Assembly (NCBI GenBank): GCA_905250025.1
Contig: CAJNOJ010000034.1
Coordinates: 62,001-126,000, forward strand
DNA length: 64,000 bases
Reading direction: 5' to 3'
Source of the DNA: Adineta ricciae
Lineage: Eukaryota > Rotifera > Eurotatoria > Adinetida > Adinetidae
In this document: positions 33,905 to 48,324 of the stretch, piece by piece
Layout: each line of letters starts with the position of its first letter
Position numbering within the stretch: position 1 is the first letter of the stretch
Translations under genes and position numbers: made by a program
Notes under the pieces: generated by a model
The model's database searches: none
Told to the model about the DNA's origin: nothing
The model's input: only the letters and a program-made list of their open reading frames with translations

Positions 33905-36197
33905 TGTAACACGTTGTAGTCTAGCGGCCTCACACGTCTTGATAGATGGTGTGATATCTCAGCACAGAACGAGAAAGTGTATGTTGTGCGTGCGTATCAC
34001 CAGCGGTGACCGATAGGCAATCGTGTTTTTGATTGAATGAATGATTGAGTGTTAATTCTCTCTATTTATAGTTGTCGATGAGGAGAAGAACAATTTAGAA
34101 TTATGTTCTCTTTCCTTTCTCTTCTCAAACATGAAGAATGAGAGAATTAGATACTTTTGTCCTTTCCTTTCGGTCAACTTTTCGTCAACGTTGTCTAGCA
34201 ACGAGACGAGTTTGCTACTTTTTTCGTGACCTCTACTTGCCACTTTCCTTTTTCGTTCGGATACATGCATACACGTGTCTTTGCAGACAGGAGGATTAAC
34301 AACATCATTATAGTGTTGACATATTCTCCATATTTCGTGCTTATCTTTGTCTGAAAACGCGGTATAGGACGATTATTTTAAGGAATATTCATTCGAAAAT
34401 GGTTGAGCTATATTAACATAAACTGAAGTAGTAATCCCTTCGCTATTTAGTAAGTGAAATTGGACATTAGTATTATCCGAGAATGATGGCGATTAGAAAG
34501 TAATCGTATGTTAAGTGGAATTGATCGAACTATTGATTGATTGATAGTCCCAAGCGATAAACATATGTTAATAAAGTGAAGGAAAGCTCGAAGTCTTTCT
34601 CTTGCTTTATGAATTCTGACTGTATTGCTCGAGTTTGTTATTTTGATTGCGTTCATACGCAGGTGTGATGAATAAATAGACTGAGAAAACGACTCTATTG
34701 TTTCCTACGATCTAAACTTTGTTTAATAGACAGATTTCGATGCTGATAAATTGATTTTCACTAAGGTATGAAACACGGGACATATCAACAGGCAGAATGT
34801 AATTGTTTTCTCTTCTGTTATAAAGCTATGTCTTATCTAATGAATGCCAATACGCTTGATTAGCTGTGAATGGGCCATGTAGAGGAAAACAATAGCTCTA
34901 TTTCAGTAAATGACTTTTACCATCTCTAGTTGTGCACTTTATTTTTTTCTGGAACAGATCATTCGAACAAAAGGAGCAGTAATACGAGATTATGCTGTCA
35001 TTGTTAGCGTATGAAAGAGAACAATTCAGACATGAGCATGCGCTCATCAATAGTATGTACTTTGTGTTTCACCTTTTTCTTTGTCACTTTCTATATTGTT
35101 CACAATACGATGTCTCAATAGGCAATTCTTTTTTATTTGATGTTCTACCGCATCAATTTGTCTTTGTACCTATCGTGATGTTTGCAAACTGACAAACATC
35201 ATTATATCTACTTCTCTTTTTTCAAAAAGATACCGAACGACCGTAGCTAGACACATTAGTCATTAGGGAACAAGAGAAAAATGAGAGAAATAGTTTCTGT
35301 TCATTTGAACATATAAAAACAGTGACTGGACAGTTATCTAATTGCTTTCGAGCTGCATGATATTGGCGTCAACAAAACATCGTGACGACTAAACAGCACG
35401 TCGTAGACGTCGTTCGGTCACATATGTACTAGGCATACCGGAATCCACGATAAACAGACAAGATGGATGCTATTTATTATATTTTGCCATTGTATTCTGA
35501 AGTATCTGTATAACACCTACACAGTTCATTTCCGTTTGACTGTCTGCACTGTTAACATAAAAGCGGAAGTTTTCCTCTTCACAATTCAGATGTTCATCAA
35601 TCTAATATAATGGTCGAATGACTACTGCATTGGCTGATTGATATGCGTATTCGGAGTGGTTCGGATGATCAGTCGGCGGGCTTCAAACAGGGAATAATCA
35701 ATGTTGATTTTACTACTAGCAGTATTAGAGAAAATGACACTTAATTGCTAAGTAGACTAACAATCAAAGCAGGAAAAGAGTCGATTCATCAGGTGCGATA
35801 TGCATATACGCGTGTGCCAAGTGTCAAATCAAACTTCTAATCCTGTTGAATGAGATTACCAGAAGGAACGATTCAAGTTTAGAAGATCAAAGACGACATG
35901 TTGTTTTTCTACTGGGAATTGATCTCGGATTGCTTCTCCTCCTCTGTCATCTTTGATTTTATTAGCCTTGAGCGATAAAATTCTTTCATTTGAGTGCATG
36001 TACTATCGCATCGATGATGAGATTATCCATGGATAATAAGGAGCACTGATGCATAAATCAACGAGCCGAAATATTTGTTTTTCTTTTATTACAAAACCAA
36101 ATTCATTCGACACGGTATTGTTTGAAATAGAATTAGTGCAAGTAAAAAAAAACAGATATAAATCGAGCACCAACTATAGAACAGTGATATATGTATA
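33905..36197. other. Gene-poor region, BH3-only gene to STMC6 cluster
   Basis: About 2.3 kb. No recognisable coding gene, RNA gene or repeat family on either strand; open frames are below 75 codons and low-complexity. Confidence 0.5.
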
Positions 36198-36997
36198 CTA
36201 AGGTTCAACAGGAGCGGTTGGATGTGAAGTTGATAGTGAGCTACGTCTGGAATGATACTGAGGCGGTGCATTTGGTGCCCTTGGTTCAATATTGAAATCA
36301 GTCGGATGTGTTGTGACAAACGTGTAAGGTGGTGGAATTCCGTCCTTTATGGAAGTGTCTTTTATGATCGTATCATAATCCGGTAAATCATCATTATTCA
36401 CTATATAAACAGGATTTACGTATGTAGGACTTGGAGTAGGTGTAGCTACTAGAATTTAAAGCAAATTCGAAGTTTTTGTGGTAGAAAAAGTCAATTATAC
36501 CTCGAGAACGATGGCTACAAGGGCATTTGTGCCCACAGAAACACGTTTTCCATAATGGCCGACAATATAGAATACAAATAGCGAGGACGCAGACACCAGT
36601 AAATACAAAAAACGGAATTGCACTAAAGAGAAAACTCATTGAAGATGAGCGCTTTCCAAGTCAATATTGACTCACATCGAACCCCATGAAATAGTTGAGC
36701 AACAGGTTGTATCGGACGACATTCCTATCGATGTACAACAAGCATCGCTACAACTAGATGAGAAGGAAAAAGGAAATTTCAGTTCGAGTTGAATCTAATC
36801 GAAATTGTCTTTACCTCATCGCTACTCGCGTAGAATTCGGAAGTCGATAGAAACATATTTCGGTGGCTTCGACCTATTAATACAATAAACGCTTAACTAA
36901 TTCATATGAAATTTGTGTTGAAATGAATAACCTTGATGAAGTCGAAGTGTTGGAAGACGAGGACGTACAAAATAATAACTAGTAGTAATGTATTCAT
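36198..36997 (-). CDS. Shisa/CYYR1/VOPP1-like single-pass membrane protein (STMC6 type), copy 1
   Basis: Five exons (36997..36932, 36873..36815, 36753..36676, 36622..36501, 36448..36198) join in phase to about 191 residues. Order: signal peptide (MNTLLLVIILYVLVFQ), a short extracellular segment with six cysteines including two CC pairs (SCSDACC, TTCC), one transmembrane helix (AIPFFVFTGVCVLAICILYC), a Cys-rich juxtamembrane stretch, and a Pro-rich cytoplasmic tail with PPPYTF and PPQYHS (PPxY) motifs. Six extracellular cysteines, one helix and PPxY tail define the Shisa/WBP1/CYYR1 superfamily, whose members bind WW-domain proteins such as NEDD4 ligases and act in receptor trafficking. Which subfamily is unclear. 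It is followed on the same strand by two related genes. Confidence 0.75.
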
Positions 36998-37712
36998 TTT
37001 CTAGTTTGTCAATTCTTGCACACACATAGACAATGAAGAGAAACACAGTGTTTCTTGTTTGTTTGTTTTCGATACTGGTGATTGAAACGAATGATTGAGA
37101 AAAAGAAAGAAAAAAAGCGTCAAATCAATTCATTCTTTTGCCATTTTGTTTGCTTGATCGAGTTTTTTTTTTCAAAGTAAAAGAAGAAGAGAAGAAAAAA
37201 CAGAATACATAATCACAGCTTCGCCCGTTTTTTTTCTCTCCTGGTGTCGCAAAGGATGAAGCTCAAGTATTTTTCAACATAAGAATAGAACTTTTTTTTT
37301 TCTTTTTCTCGTTTCCTTCTATAATCATTCACCATTTTCCTACCAATGCCTACTAGCTATTACTCATATGTTTTTAGATGACTTATAGTCGGGGAAAGTA
37401 CATTATGAAATGCCAGAGTCATGTAAACGCACTTCGATTGTCGAAGAATAGATTGAATGACTTGCGTCAGCATGAAAAACATTTTTTTATACACAAATCG
37501 CTGTCAACCAAGTAGGTGAAATACTTCTATTTTCAAGAAACTACACCTCTCAACGGCTGAACTTGTATAGCTTTGATAGCATTGTCGACTACGGTTCATT
37601 CTATATTTTTGAATGAGAAAATACTGAAAAAAACTATGATCGATTTCACCACGAATAAGAACTTTTCCACTTGGAATGTGTACATTTTATAAATAGACAT
37701 CGATTCAAATCA
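36998..37712. other. Intergenic region between membrane-protein copies 1 and 2
   Basis: About 715 bp with T-rich and A-rich runs; no supported gene. Confidence 0.5.
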
Positions 37713-38389
37713 TCATTTGTTTGGTTCGTTCAAATGAATATATGTTGGAGGTGGAATTTGTTCAGCAGTGGTAATTGTTGTTTGTGATGGTATTCTTAAT
37801 TGCACTTGTTCATTTGTCGTTATTTGATGAAGATCTTTTTTAGTATCTCCTAACGAATCATACGATGGAGGTGCTTCTTCGAACATAAATGGACTGTGAT
37901 GAGCATTATAGATAACCGTAGCAATAGGAGCACTGGCATGATCAGTAGATACTAAACGAAAAATCAAAAGAATTTGCGAGCGCGAGAATGACAATGCCGT
38001 ACCAATGGGAGAATCGGTTGGTGCTCTTTGGGATCGTTTTTTATTGTAACGATAAATACAATATATAAGAGTACAAAGAATAACGGTAAAAGCCACTGGA
38101 ACCAGTATTACTAAAAGACTGAAACAGAACAAATGTTATTGTCATATGATATAGTTTAATAAATAGTCACAAGGACAAGGTTATTCATCAAATATTTGAT
38201 ATCGTTTGTTTTCAAACTGAATGCGATGAATGTAACGTCTTTTAGTGAAGGATCTTACATAAGTATATGTGTTGCATCATCGAAAGGTTTCGATCGGAAT
38301 ATATCGCGATTATTATTCGAATTTGTTGGTATTACTGTCGTCGGAACACGATTATCATTGCCAGGTCTTGATGGAAGTTGACGAAACAT
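37713..38389 (-). CDS. Single-pass membrane protein with PPxY tail, copy 2 (5' end uncertain)
   Basis: Exons 38389..38259, 38118..38003 and 37951..37713 join in phase to about 161 residues. The transmembrane helix (LLVILVPVAFTVILCTLIYC) sits at an exon start and is followed by a basic stop-transfer (YRYNKKRSQR) and a tail with APPSYDS and PPPTYIH motifs. Exon phases around the helix match copy 3 (split codon AT/T before ILL), so the two genes share ancestry. The extracellular part as read has no signal peptide or cysteines, so an upstream exon is probably missing from this model. Confidence 0.55.
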
Positions 38390-39419
38390 GTTTGTTTTAT
38401 TAAACAAGTGTTTTTGTATTCGAAATTCTCGATATTTTGATTCGTCTACAGCACGTACTGTTTTTAGTGCTATACTAATAAATGAATGAGTATATGACAG
38501 AAAAAAGAATCATGTTTTACTTTCCCCCTCCGCTTATTTTCTTTATTGGATTTCTTTTTTCTCTTTCTCATTTTTTTCGTTTTCTTTGTGTGATATGTGC
38601 AAACACCTGCATTGGTCTACATACATAAACGACGTTTTGATAGGATGGTGATATCGATTCCTACGCAACTTTTCTTCCGAAAGGTGTACACAAAAATCGG
38701 TATTAGTATTATATACACGACAACAAAACACAGCGTTTCGAAGTTGACACTTTGTCATCAGTTTTTTATCATACATTCTTTTACTAGTAGGATTATTACT
38801 GAGCTTCTGATTGATACTTTGTCTTTCAAGAATCTGCTATTCGTACTTTTCGGTTTGCAATACAAGGTTTTCTATTTTAATGCAAAAGTAATACATAGAA
38901 GTTTTTATACTGCTGACGTAGACCAAAGAAAAACAAGATTGACAAATATATGTTGGTACAAAGAATAATACCACGTCACAACGATTGAGGGCTGCGCGAA
39001 TACCAGTACATTTCATAATCTGATTGGTTCTGCGAACAAAGGCTTTTTCAGTTATATACCTATCATCCTACTTTCAATGGAAAACAACTAAGACAGTATC
39101 TCTTGCGCTGACATGTATTCTCATGTACTGATCCTGTTTAGGGTCTGAAAAACTTAGAATAGGTTAGCTTGTACTATCATTTCATCGAGCAAGACGATGA
39201 AAATGATGCAAGTTGTAATAGTGATTCTCAACACTAAAATGGTTTGACATTATGATGCAAAAGAACTTGAAGACCAAATTAGGGTCAGTACATGAGAATG
39301 TCGATATATTGATTGCAATATTGTAGCATCAAAATATTTGATAGTAAGATTTAAAGTATAATTTGTATTTATATTTGCGTATATCTGTTCTGTTGGCAGA
39401 TACCATTGGAAATTGATCG
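38390..39419. other. Intergenic region
   Basis: About 1 kb; nothing beyond biased short frames is seen. Confidence 0.45.
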
Positions 39420-39800
39420 ATTTTTTGGACAAAATTGTTCATCATCTCCATTATGATAATCTTTCACGTTATCACATAAATCCAAATACGAGATACACAC
39501 TGATAGAATTGTTTTCATACAATAAAAATCTTCCTAAATGCTCATACATTCCATGAACAAGTTTTGGTTCATCCGTGCCATCAAGAAAATCAACTAGACC
39601 ATCATTCAGTTTATCAATCGATAAACATATAAACTGACATGTATCTAAAGAACAAATAAGTACAGTTGTCGATACATCACAATCGAATTCATCATGTTCA
39701 TCCCAACGATTTCATGCACCAGCACAATGTGTAGAACGTATAGTACAAGTGGACGTTCTCCATTTACAGTCAATATATATTCTATTGGATTTGGAAACAT
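39420..39800 (-). pseudogene. Decayed LDL-receptor class A repeat protein
   Basis: Translating the minus strand gives fragments with LDLa spacing: DCDVSTTVLICSLDTCQFIC, then KLNDGLVDFLDGTDEP, then CMKTILSVCISYLDLCD and NGDDEQFC. Expected cysteines are lost, an in-frame stop (HCAGA then TGA) interrupts the first part, and a one-base frame change is needed between the second and third fragments. No intact start or end was found. Multi-LDLa proteins are common in rotifer-like genomes; this looks like a dead or heavily eroded copy. Boundaries are approximate. Confidence 0.5.
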
Positions 39801-40630
39801 GAGATAACAACTGAAAGTGAACCAGTATTCATTCGATACAAAATTATCTTTCGTTGAAAATATTTCACTGAATAGCTGTGAACCTGTTTAATGGTATCAA
39901 TTGGTACTGACCATTTGTATAGCTCTCTTCACTTGTGATATTCTTATTCGCGAGACAAGTCTTGCAAAAATTTTATGTAGAATTTCGTCTCCTATGTAGA
40001 GAAACATCTAAGATGTAGGTAAAATTTTTCCAATGTTTGTCCCATGAATCAAAATACCACCATTCGATGCAGAATTGAATTCTGAATCGAATGGACTAGT
40101 TCGTACGGGCGGGACTAATTTAGTGAAAAGCTTTTTAGTTAACACATCGTTTCGTCGTACTAGCTCTATCGTGTTAGTTTCACACCGATGTTATAGGTTG
40201 CATACAGGTCAGAGTAATTATAGCAATATATCCCGTTACATTACTGCGTTGAATAATGTATTCGTATAAATATCAGAATTTTCCTACAATGCACCCATAT
40301 CAGCAATAGTGTCTTGTTTTGTATAAAGATAACGATGTCGGTATATTTTGCACTCTAGAATATCATGTCTCTGACGTCACTTTGTACTTTATTGATCAAC
40401 GTCATTTAGAATTCGCAGTTGTCATAGTCGGATAATTGGAATACTATTTGATGTAATTATTATTTAATTTTATTTAATAATAGATTATTATGGGAGAATA
40501 CATGTGTTACAGAATCGTGCACATTTTCTCTTCTGAAAGTAGACTTATGTTATTTATCAGTTATCGCTATCAGTTAGCCACGAAACCAAACCATGCCAAA
40601 ACGATCTTGACTATAGAAAAAGTAATTTTT
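39801..40630. other. Intergenic region
   Basis: About 830 bp with no supported gene. Weak continuation of the LDLa remnant upstream of 39800 is possible but not legible. Confidence 0.4.
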
Positions 40631-41330
40631 TCATCCATTCATTGCTGTTTGAGGTGTTAAGAAGATTTCGGAATATGTCGGTGGCATCGTTGAGTACGTA
40701 GGCGACGGTGTGTTCATTGGCACTGTCACGTGTATAGTTGGTATGACGCGAATTGGTGAAAATAACGGTAATTGTTTTCGTCTTGTTTGATACATTGAGC
40801 TAGTGTACGAGGGTGGAGATTGTTCTGAGATCGGTAAGCGTTCACGGAGTCGATGCTGCTGTTGATCGCGGTAAACAGTTGCTACATCGATTGCATAGTT
40901 TTCCCGAACGATCCGACCACGCGGACAACGAAAACGTCCCATCGAGTCTAAAGTAGTACTTCGATACAGACGAAAACTTTTATGTAAATAAAATCAAGGA
41001 CATGTTCATTAGATTTCATTGTTTTCTTTTCCATTAGTTTCAAGTGGAAACGAAGCATCTCACACTTAACCTTTTCTCAATCATCGATAAGATTCATTTA
41101 CTCCTGAACACTCAAGCCACATCCTACTTGTTGGTCGGTGCGATTTGCGATTCTGGCATTGATGAGAATGATACATAAGGATACAAATAACAATAGCCAC
41201 CGCTACCGGAATGATCACACTCAAAAGACTTAATAATTAAAGCTTGAAATAAGTCGTTGAATTCAGTTAGTCGATATACCTACATAATCAATGATATGGT
41301 ATCCATTTCACCGTTTGCTATACAGAAATC
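40631..41330 (-). CDS. Single-pass membrane protein with PPxY tail, copy 3 (5' end incomplete)
   Basis: Well-defined exons are 41228..41128 (transmembrane) and 40947..40631 (cytoplasmic), joined by the phase-consistent split codon A/AC; an upstream exon ends at 41284 with donor GTAGGT, also in phase. The helix reads LLSVIIPVAVAIVICILMYH. The tail has S-PPSYTSS and M-PPTYSEI motifs plus SPTYS. The upstream exon carries one or more Cys (FCIANGE..), but its own start and any signal peptide could not be placed; an acceptor-like AAAG near 41327 is one option. Same family as the two genes downstream. Confidence 0.55.
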
Positions 41331-42143
41331 TTTGAGTGGACATAAAGCAGAAAGCAAAAGACAAGTAAAAAGATCACGACGAAAAGTATCGTAAAAACAA
41401 CATTTCGCACGAGTGCAAAGTCAATGTGTTTCAATGATAAAAACTCTTGCGGAGATCAAGCAAAGCGAAAAAAGTTTCATATCAAGAACGAAAGAATCGT
41501 TTTCGATCTTTTTCTATCTTGCACGCAATCGCTTTCTTTCGACTTTTTTTTTACATTCTTTTAACGAATGTCAAGAGAACAAAAAATTCGTCGTTCAATG
41601 ACTTATCGAAAATGTGTTCAACAGAATCGACGTTCTAAGAAAACATTCGCTGTCACATGATGTGTCATATTTGACTTACGCATCTCGAAAATTACATCTT
41701 TTGCAATCATAATCATTCAGTAATTAAACTGTTATTATGGCGAGAAAGGAGATTCTGGAGAACGACTTTATGATGCAACAACTTGGATATAAGTTTTTAT
41801 GCATAATGTCTATCTTTCTCTTCACAATGAATTTGTTTGAGTACGTTTTTTGTTCACAAGTGATATACGAAATCAATAGAGCAGATATATACAGTGAAGA
41901 AGTAACACACAAGAAGTAAACAGAGTAGTGATTAGTGATAAGCAAAAAAGGTGAGTTCCCGAACTGTAACGATGAAACATATTGTTATAACTAGTAGCGC
42001 TGATGATGTTTGGATATAACAACGATTAATAAAGCTAAAAGATAATAAACCACGTGTGTGATTCGCGTGACTGTAACGGCCAAAGCGCCATCGCTTAAAA
42101 AACATCGAGTTTTAGGTGAGAAAATTAAGGACAAGAAATATGA
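41331..42143. other. Intergenic region, copy 3 to chitinase
   Basis: About 800 bp. May contain the missing first exon(s) of copy 3; otherwise nothing supported. Confidence 0.4.
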
Positions 42144-45100
42144 TTACCTTATGTCCTGGCTGTTGCAAATGCTGGTTTGACAATACTTCACGCATATAGT
42201 TTTGCCTTCTGTTTTGCTCGACAGACATTGTGCTTGATGAGTAGTATTGCCCGACGCTGACGTTGGAGGTGCTGTGCAACCTCGACTGAACTGTAGTAGT
42301 TTTCCTAAAAGCATAGAATATTCGATTTGGCATTAACCATGGTTAGCCAATTCGTTTCCAACCTGCGGTGTTTGTGGTTCTTTTGCTGTAGCAAATTTGT
42401 TGTTTCGTTTCGCACATGATCGTCGCCGTCTGATTGGGACTCATTTGACAATCGCTGTTCTCCTTCTGACTGTCGCAAGAGTAGCATAGCATACCTATAG
42501 AAGGCTATCAGTAGATGAAGAATGATGTCGGCAAGAAAGGAAGGAATATATTCAGTACCTTGCACAGGATCGAAATCGACCGCCTTTTCTGGTGCACAGG
42601 TATCGAACTCGGACGTCGTACGACTGAGTATTGATATGGATTTGCTAGATGCAGACTCTTTCGATTTCTTCTTTTTCGTCGATGTGCCTGCATCGTGAGA
42701 GGTGTCGTCATCATCATCGCCATCATCATCCCCATCATCGTCGCCTTTGTCTGCAGATCGTGTTACGCCAGCTACTGGATTTTCGTAACCTTCGACAAGT
42801 TCTTCGCAATTCAGCTGAGGAAAAATACAGTTCAAACATAAAAAGAAAACAATGGCAAAACGTACTTTATCCATGCCAACCCATTTACAAGTTTTTTCAT
42901 TTGGATCAAAATAAGCACCTGAAAAAAAATAGACATTCTATAAAACCAAGATAACGATAACTTATGTAATTGACCTGTATAGCAAACTTCGCGTTTTTGT
43001 TCACCCCATTGACTGCCTACCCCTCGGCATAGAAAGTAACTCTTGCAATCGGATGGATCAGGCCATTGTCCATCTTTCAATTCTTCGCATACATCTTCCG
43101 GTGCTGATAACAAATATAAGAAGATGTCTTCTTGTTTGCAATCATTAGTAAATGACATATCATACTTGGCGAATCAGCATCACGTTTGGATTTCTTTGGC
43201 TTTTTCGTTGGTTTCTCAGTCGTTTGCGGTTGAGTTTGTGGTTTGAAGTCTAAATGAAATCATTCATAAATCTTTTCATTCAGACGAAATTGTACTTTTC
43301 CTACCTTTGTATTCTTTTGTTGGGCAAGCTGAGCAAATTTTCTCTTTTGGCAGTAACTTTACTTGTCCATGTAGAATAGCTTTGATCGTTTTGATCAACG
43401 GAAATTTTCCTTGACAGCAAAATTGACCTCGAAAATCGTCCATATCCAATGTCCAAATCATCGCTCCACCCAAATTATTTTGTTTAACATAATTTGCCTT
43501 TTAGACCAAAGCACATGCCTATTTGTCTGTTTGTTTTACTAACCTCTCACTTACTTTATATTTCATACTACGAACATTTTCTACGCCAGCCTTTGGTTGA
43601 TTGTACGGTCCAGCGATGTACGGAACAAGTTGTTTAGCGTCCCAAGTTTCTTTCATTTTTTCACACACGATTTGAATGCAGCTCTGAAAGCAATGACTCA
43701 ATTTCAAAACGTTAACTATTAGTTTGACTAGTTTACTTCATAGTAGGCAACGAAACCATTTTCACCTTTAAATCCTGTGTAAGGCATTGCCGGTGTATCA
43801 CCTCGGCCGTATGTTCCCATGCCTAACATCATTTTGCTTGGTGGCATACCTAATTTTTGGAAATATTTAACAGCGAAATCCTATCAAAGATACATTTCGA
43901 CTAGAATAAAGATCACTTCAATGTCTGTAACACTTACGATGTACATTGTGTCATCTTTTTCGTTATCTTTACTGTTCAATGAAGAATGATGGGCACGGTT
44001 CTGATCCCATGAACCGTGAAAGTCATAAGTCATCAAATTGAACCTTTTATTCAAGAAGAAAGCCGTTTTTTTTTAAAGTTAATCTTTGATTAAACATACC
44101 AATCGATTACTCTAAAGTGAAAATGATCATTACAATGTAGATTATGTAATAGAAAACAAAGCTTACGGAACAAGTTTATCCACTTCGTATGCTTTATCGA
44201 TATTTACTTTTGCAGCTGCCACAGCAGCGGTAAGAAGAAGACGTTCATTTCCAGTTGTTTCTGCTTCTTTTTCGAATGTCGCATATAAAATCTAGATGAA
44301 ACCTTGAGTTTACTTGAATCAGTCTTTATACTCTTATACGGACCTCACACATTTTGGTAAAGCGTTGTTTATCTTCTTTAGGACTATCTCTCCAATCGAC
44401 ACCTAAGATGAAAATAACGCAATGAAATAAATCCGTAGGAAATGATCTTTACCAGGATATTCGAAATCTAAATATAAAATTGATGGATAGTTATCACGAT
44501 GAATAGTTAACATTTACTTACCAAGATCCAAACCGTCGAATTTGTGTTTTCGTAAATATTTCACTGCTGACTCAGCAAACTTCTTCATTGTCTTCTCAGA
44601 TTTAACAATACCTATCAATGACAAGTATCTTTCCTCATCGCGTTCCATTCAGACAGTTGAAGTGAAAATAAACAAAACAAGCTGTATTAGTTTACCTGCA
44701 AAATCCTTCATTCCCATATCCTAAACACGTCATTCGAAGAATACTAATACATCTTTACTCTAGAAGAGTAGCATACCCAACCACCAACGGCAAGTAAGGT
44801 TTTCAAATTCTTATTGACGCTTTTCCAAGCATTGAATCGTTCGAAAAAGCCTAAACAATCGAGTTTTTACGGATTGCGAATCGGCACGCGTACGTACCCG
44901 GTTGACTTCCATCTTTAAGATCATGTTTTTCCATAGGAATCAATTGGTTATTTTCCATTTCGGAAAAAGCATATATAATATGTGTACATAGACATGGATC
45001 GATATCTTCTGGTACCATTGAACCTCCACCAGGACGTTTCATTGCTATGATATCAAACATAGCTATTCAGAATGAATCGAGACGTGAACAATCCTACCCC

Positions 45101-45252
45101 AATTGGTAAAATAACAAACAATTTTAAATTTTTGATCAGCAGCGAGAAGAAAGGAGACTAAAGAAAACGAAATCAATGTGTTCGAGTCGATAAAATCTAC
45201 AGGTTTTACTTTGGAAGGACAGCAGAATGAGAAAATAGAGTAAAAAATGCAT
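42144..45252 (-). CDS. Secreted GH18 chitinase with CBM14 and C-terminal Ly6/uPAR domain
   Basis: Twenty exons (45252..45210, 45157..45098, 45044..44898, 44850..44777, 44720..44696, 44611..44522, 44467..44453, 44402..44344, 44291..44167, 44111..44100, 44043..43938, 43880..43737, 43683..43555, 43497..43305, 43249..43166, 43103..42975, 42918..42866, 42814..42559, 42494..42363, 42304..42144) keep phase throughout: about 678 residues. Signal peptide MHFLLYFLILLSFQ; GH18 domain ~22-405 with CYFTNW, RPGGGSMVPEDID, LLAVGGWD, active site DGLDLDFEYPG (catalytic Glu149 intact) and LMTYDFHGSWDQ; CBM14 chitin-binding domain ~440-499 with six cysteines (DPSDCKSYFLC); an Asp/Lys/Ser-rich linker; and ~583-673 a ten-cysteine LU domain from MLCYSCD to YCQTSICN. 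It should hydrolyse chitin outside the cell, for instance in gut or jaw remodelling. The LU domain and the 12- and 15-nt exons are unusual. Confidence 0.88.
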
Positions 45253-45925
45253 GGTAACAATTCGTCCTCCTCTTCTGGAAGTGTGCGAGATTTTACAAAG
45301 TGGTTTGTTCCTCGATTAGAACAATGATGAAACATGAACGATCACCGATGGCAAACACATACCGATCGATAACGAAAGCAACATGACGTAAACGTTAAGA
45401 GAAGAGAGATTTATTTTCGTCTTCATCTTCCCTCTCTCTCTCTCACGAACAGGTACGGTCATCGATCGAGCCGTTTTTATTGTCTCTTGGCTTTATATGA
45501 TTATGTTTGTTTTATAATTTGTTGACTCGATCTTTTCTTTGTTCTCTACTCATTTAGACCTTTTTTTTTATCTTGCTTTAGTCACTGTTATTGTTATAGT
45601 TCACGAGATTAAGAATGTACATCTTTCCGACTGGTTTTTACAAACAATTGAATAATGCATGAAGTACTTATCTAAGCTATGCAAATGACTTTGTGTTCTT
45701 AGGTAAATAACGAGAGATTGATTAAAGAATGTGTGAAAAGATAAGTTACACATCTTAATTAATAGTAATACTCCTCTGTATGCGTACCGATTGTTATAAT
45801 GGTAGATTTTAGTAGTTAAATAGTTCGAAGTTTCTTTTCTTTTTACTTGTTCTGAAGTAGAAAAACAACAACAAACAAAAACAGAAAACAGATTCTTTGC
45901 GTTTCCGACGTTACAATAAACCGTA
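45253..45925. other. Intergenic region upstream of chitinase
   Basis: About 670 bp, with a CT-rich run near 45430-45445; no gene supported. Confidence 0.5.
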
Positions 45926-47596
<1,671 letters not shown>

Positions 47597-48324
47597 GATT
47601 GAGTCAATCCAAAACTTGATTCGATTAGCAAGAAACACCAGATGAAGAAGAAAGTTTTTCGCTACCGTTGTGTCCAATTGAAAGTATTTCATGCGCGATT
47701 TTCAACGTCTCTAAAATAGTCTTTGTCAAATATAGATGGCGCTGGTTTCTTACTATTGATATCTTTTTTTCAACAAGAGAGCATCTTCAAATCAAATATC
47801 TACATGACAGATCCGTCACAGTATGATTCGAGATACTTATCGTCGGAAACTCAAACTTTTTTCGCTAAGTAAACTTTCCTAGACATAACTATATCTGTCA
47901 CTGTCAGTAATCTGAGAAAAAAAATATGCACTTCATGTGTCCATCAATCGCCGCCTTTGATGACATATTACAATTAGCATCATATTTCATCACGAGAACA
48001 TTGTGCACATCGAATCTGAGTTGATTTCGATGACCTATCATGAAATCCACTCGAAAATATTTTCTACACAATGGTTCTCTAGTGATTCAGTTTCCAATGT
48101 AAATCTCTTTATTTATGATTATTATTATCATCGATAAGAAGTACATTCAAAGTACTATAAAGATAGACGAAATCGTTTTTGTTCGAGTCTCCTCCATATG
48201 TATGAAAACCAAGCACAACATCAATCTCGGAAAAGTAAACAATAATCAGGATGATATATGGATATTCAAACACGTTTTTATCTAAATCTAAAGATTAATG
48301 TGAGAAACCTAACAAGAATGTCTC
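47597..48324. other. Intergenic region, PRMT1-like to HSBP1
   Basis: About 730 bp. The first ~95 bp is open in frame with PRMT1 (possible N-terminal extension). The rest shows nothing. Confidence 0.5.

Noticed and set aside
38597..38968. 123-codon plus-strand frame
   Set aside because: Antisense to a region upstream of a minus-strand gene, biased composition, no homology seen.
42112..42333. Separate small minus-strand protein at the chitinase 3' end
   Set aside because: It is another frame of the LU-domain exon; the phase-consistent chitinase join explains the DNA better.
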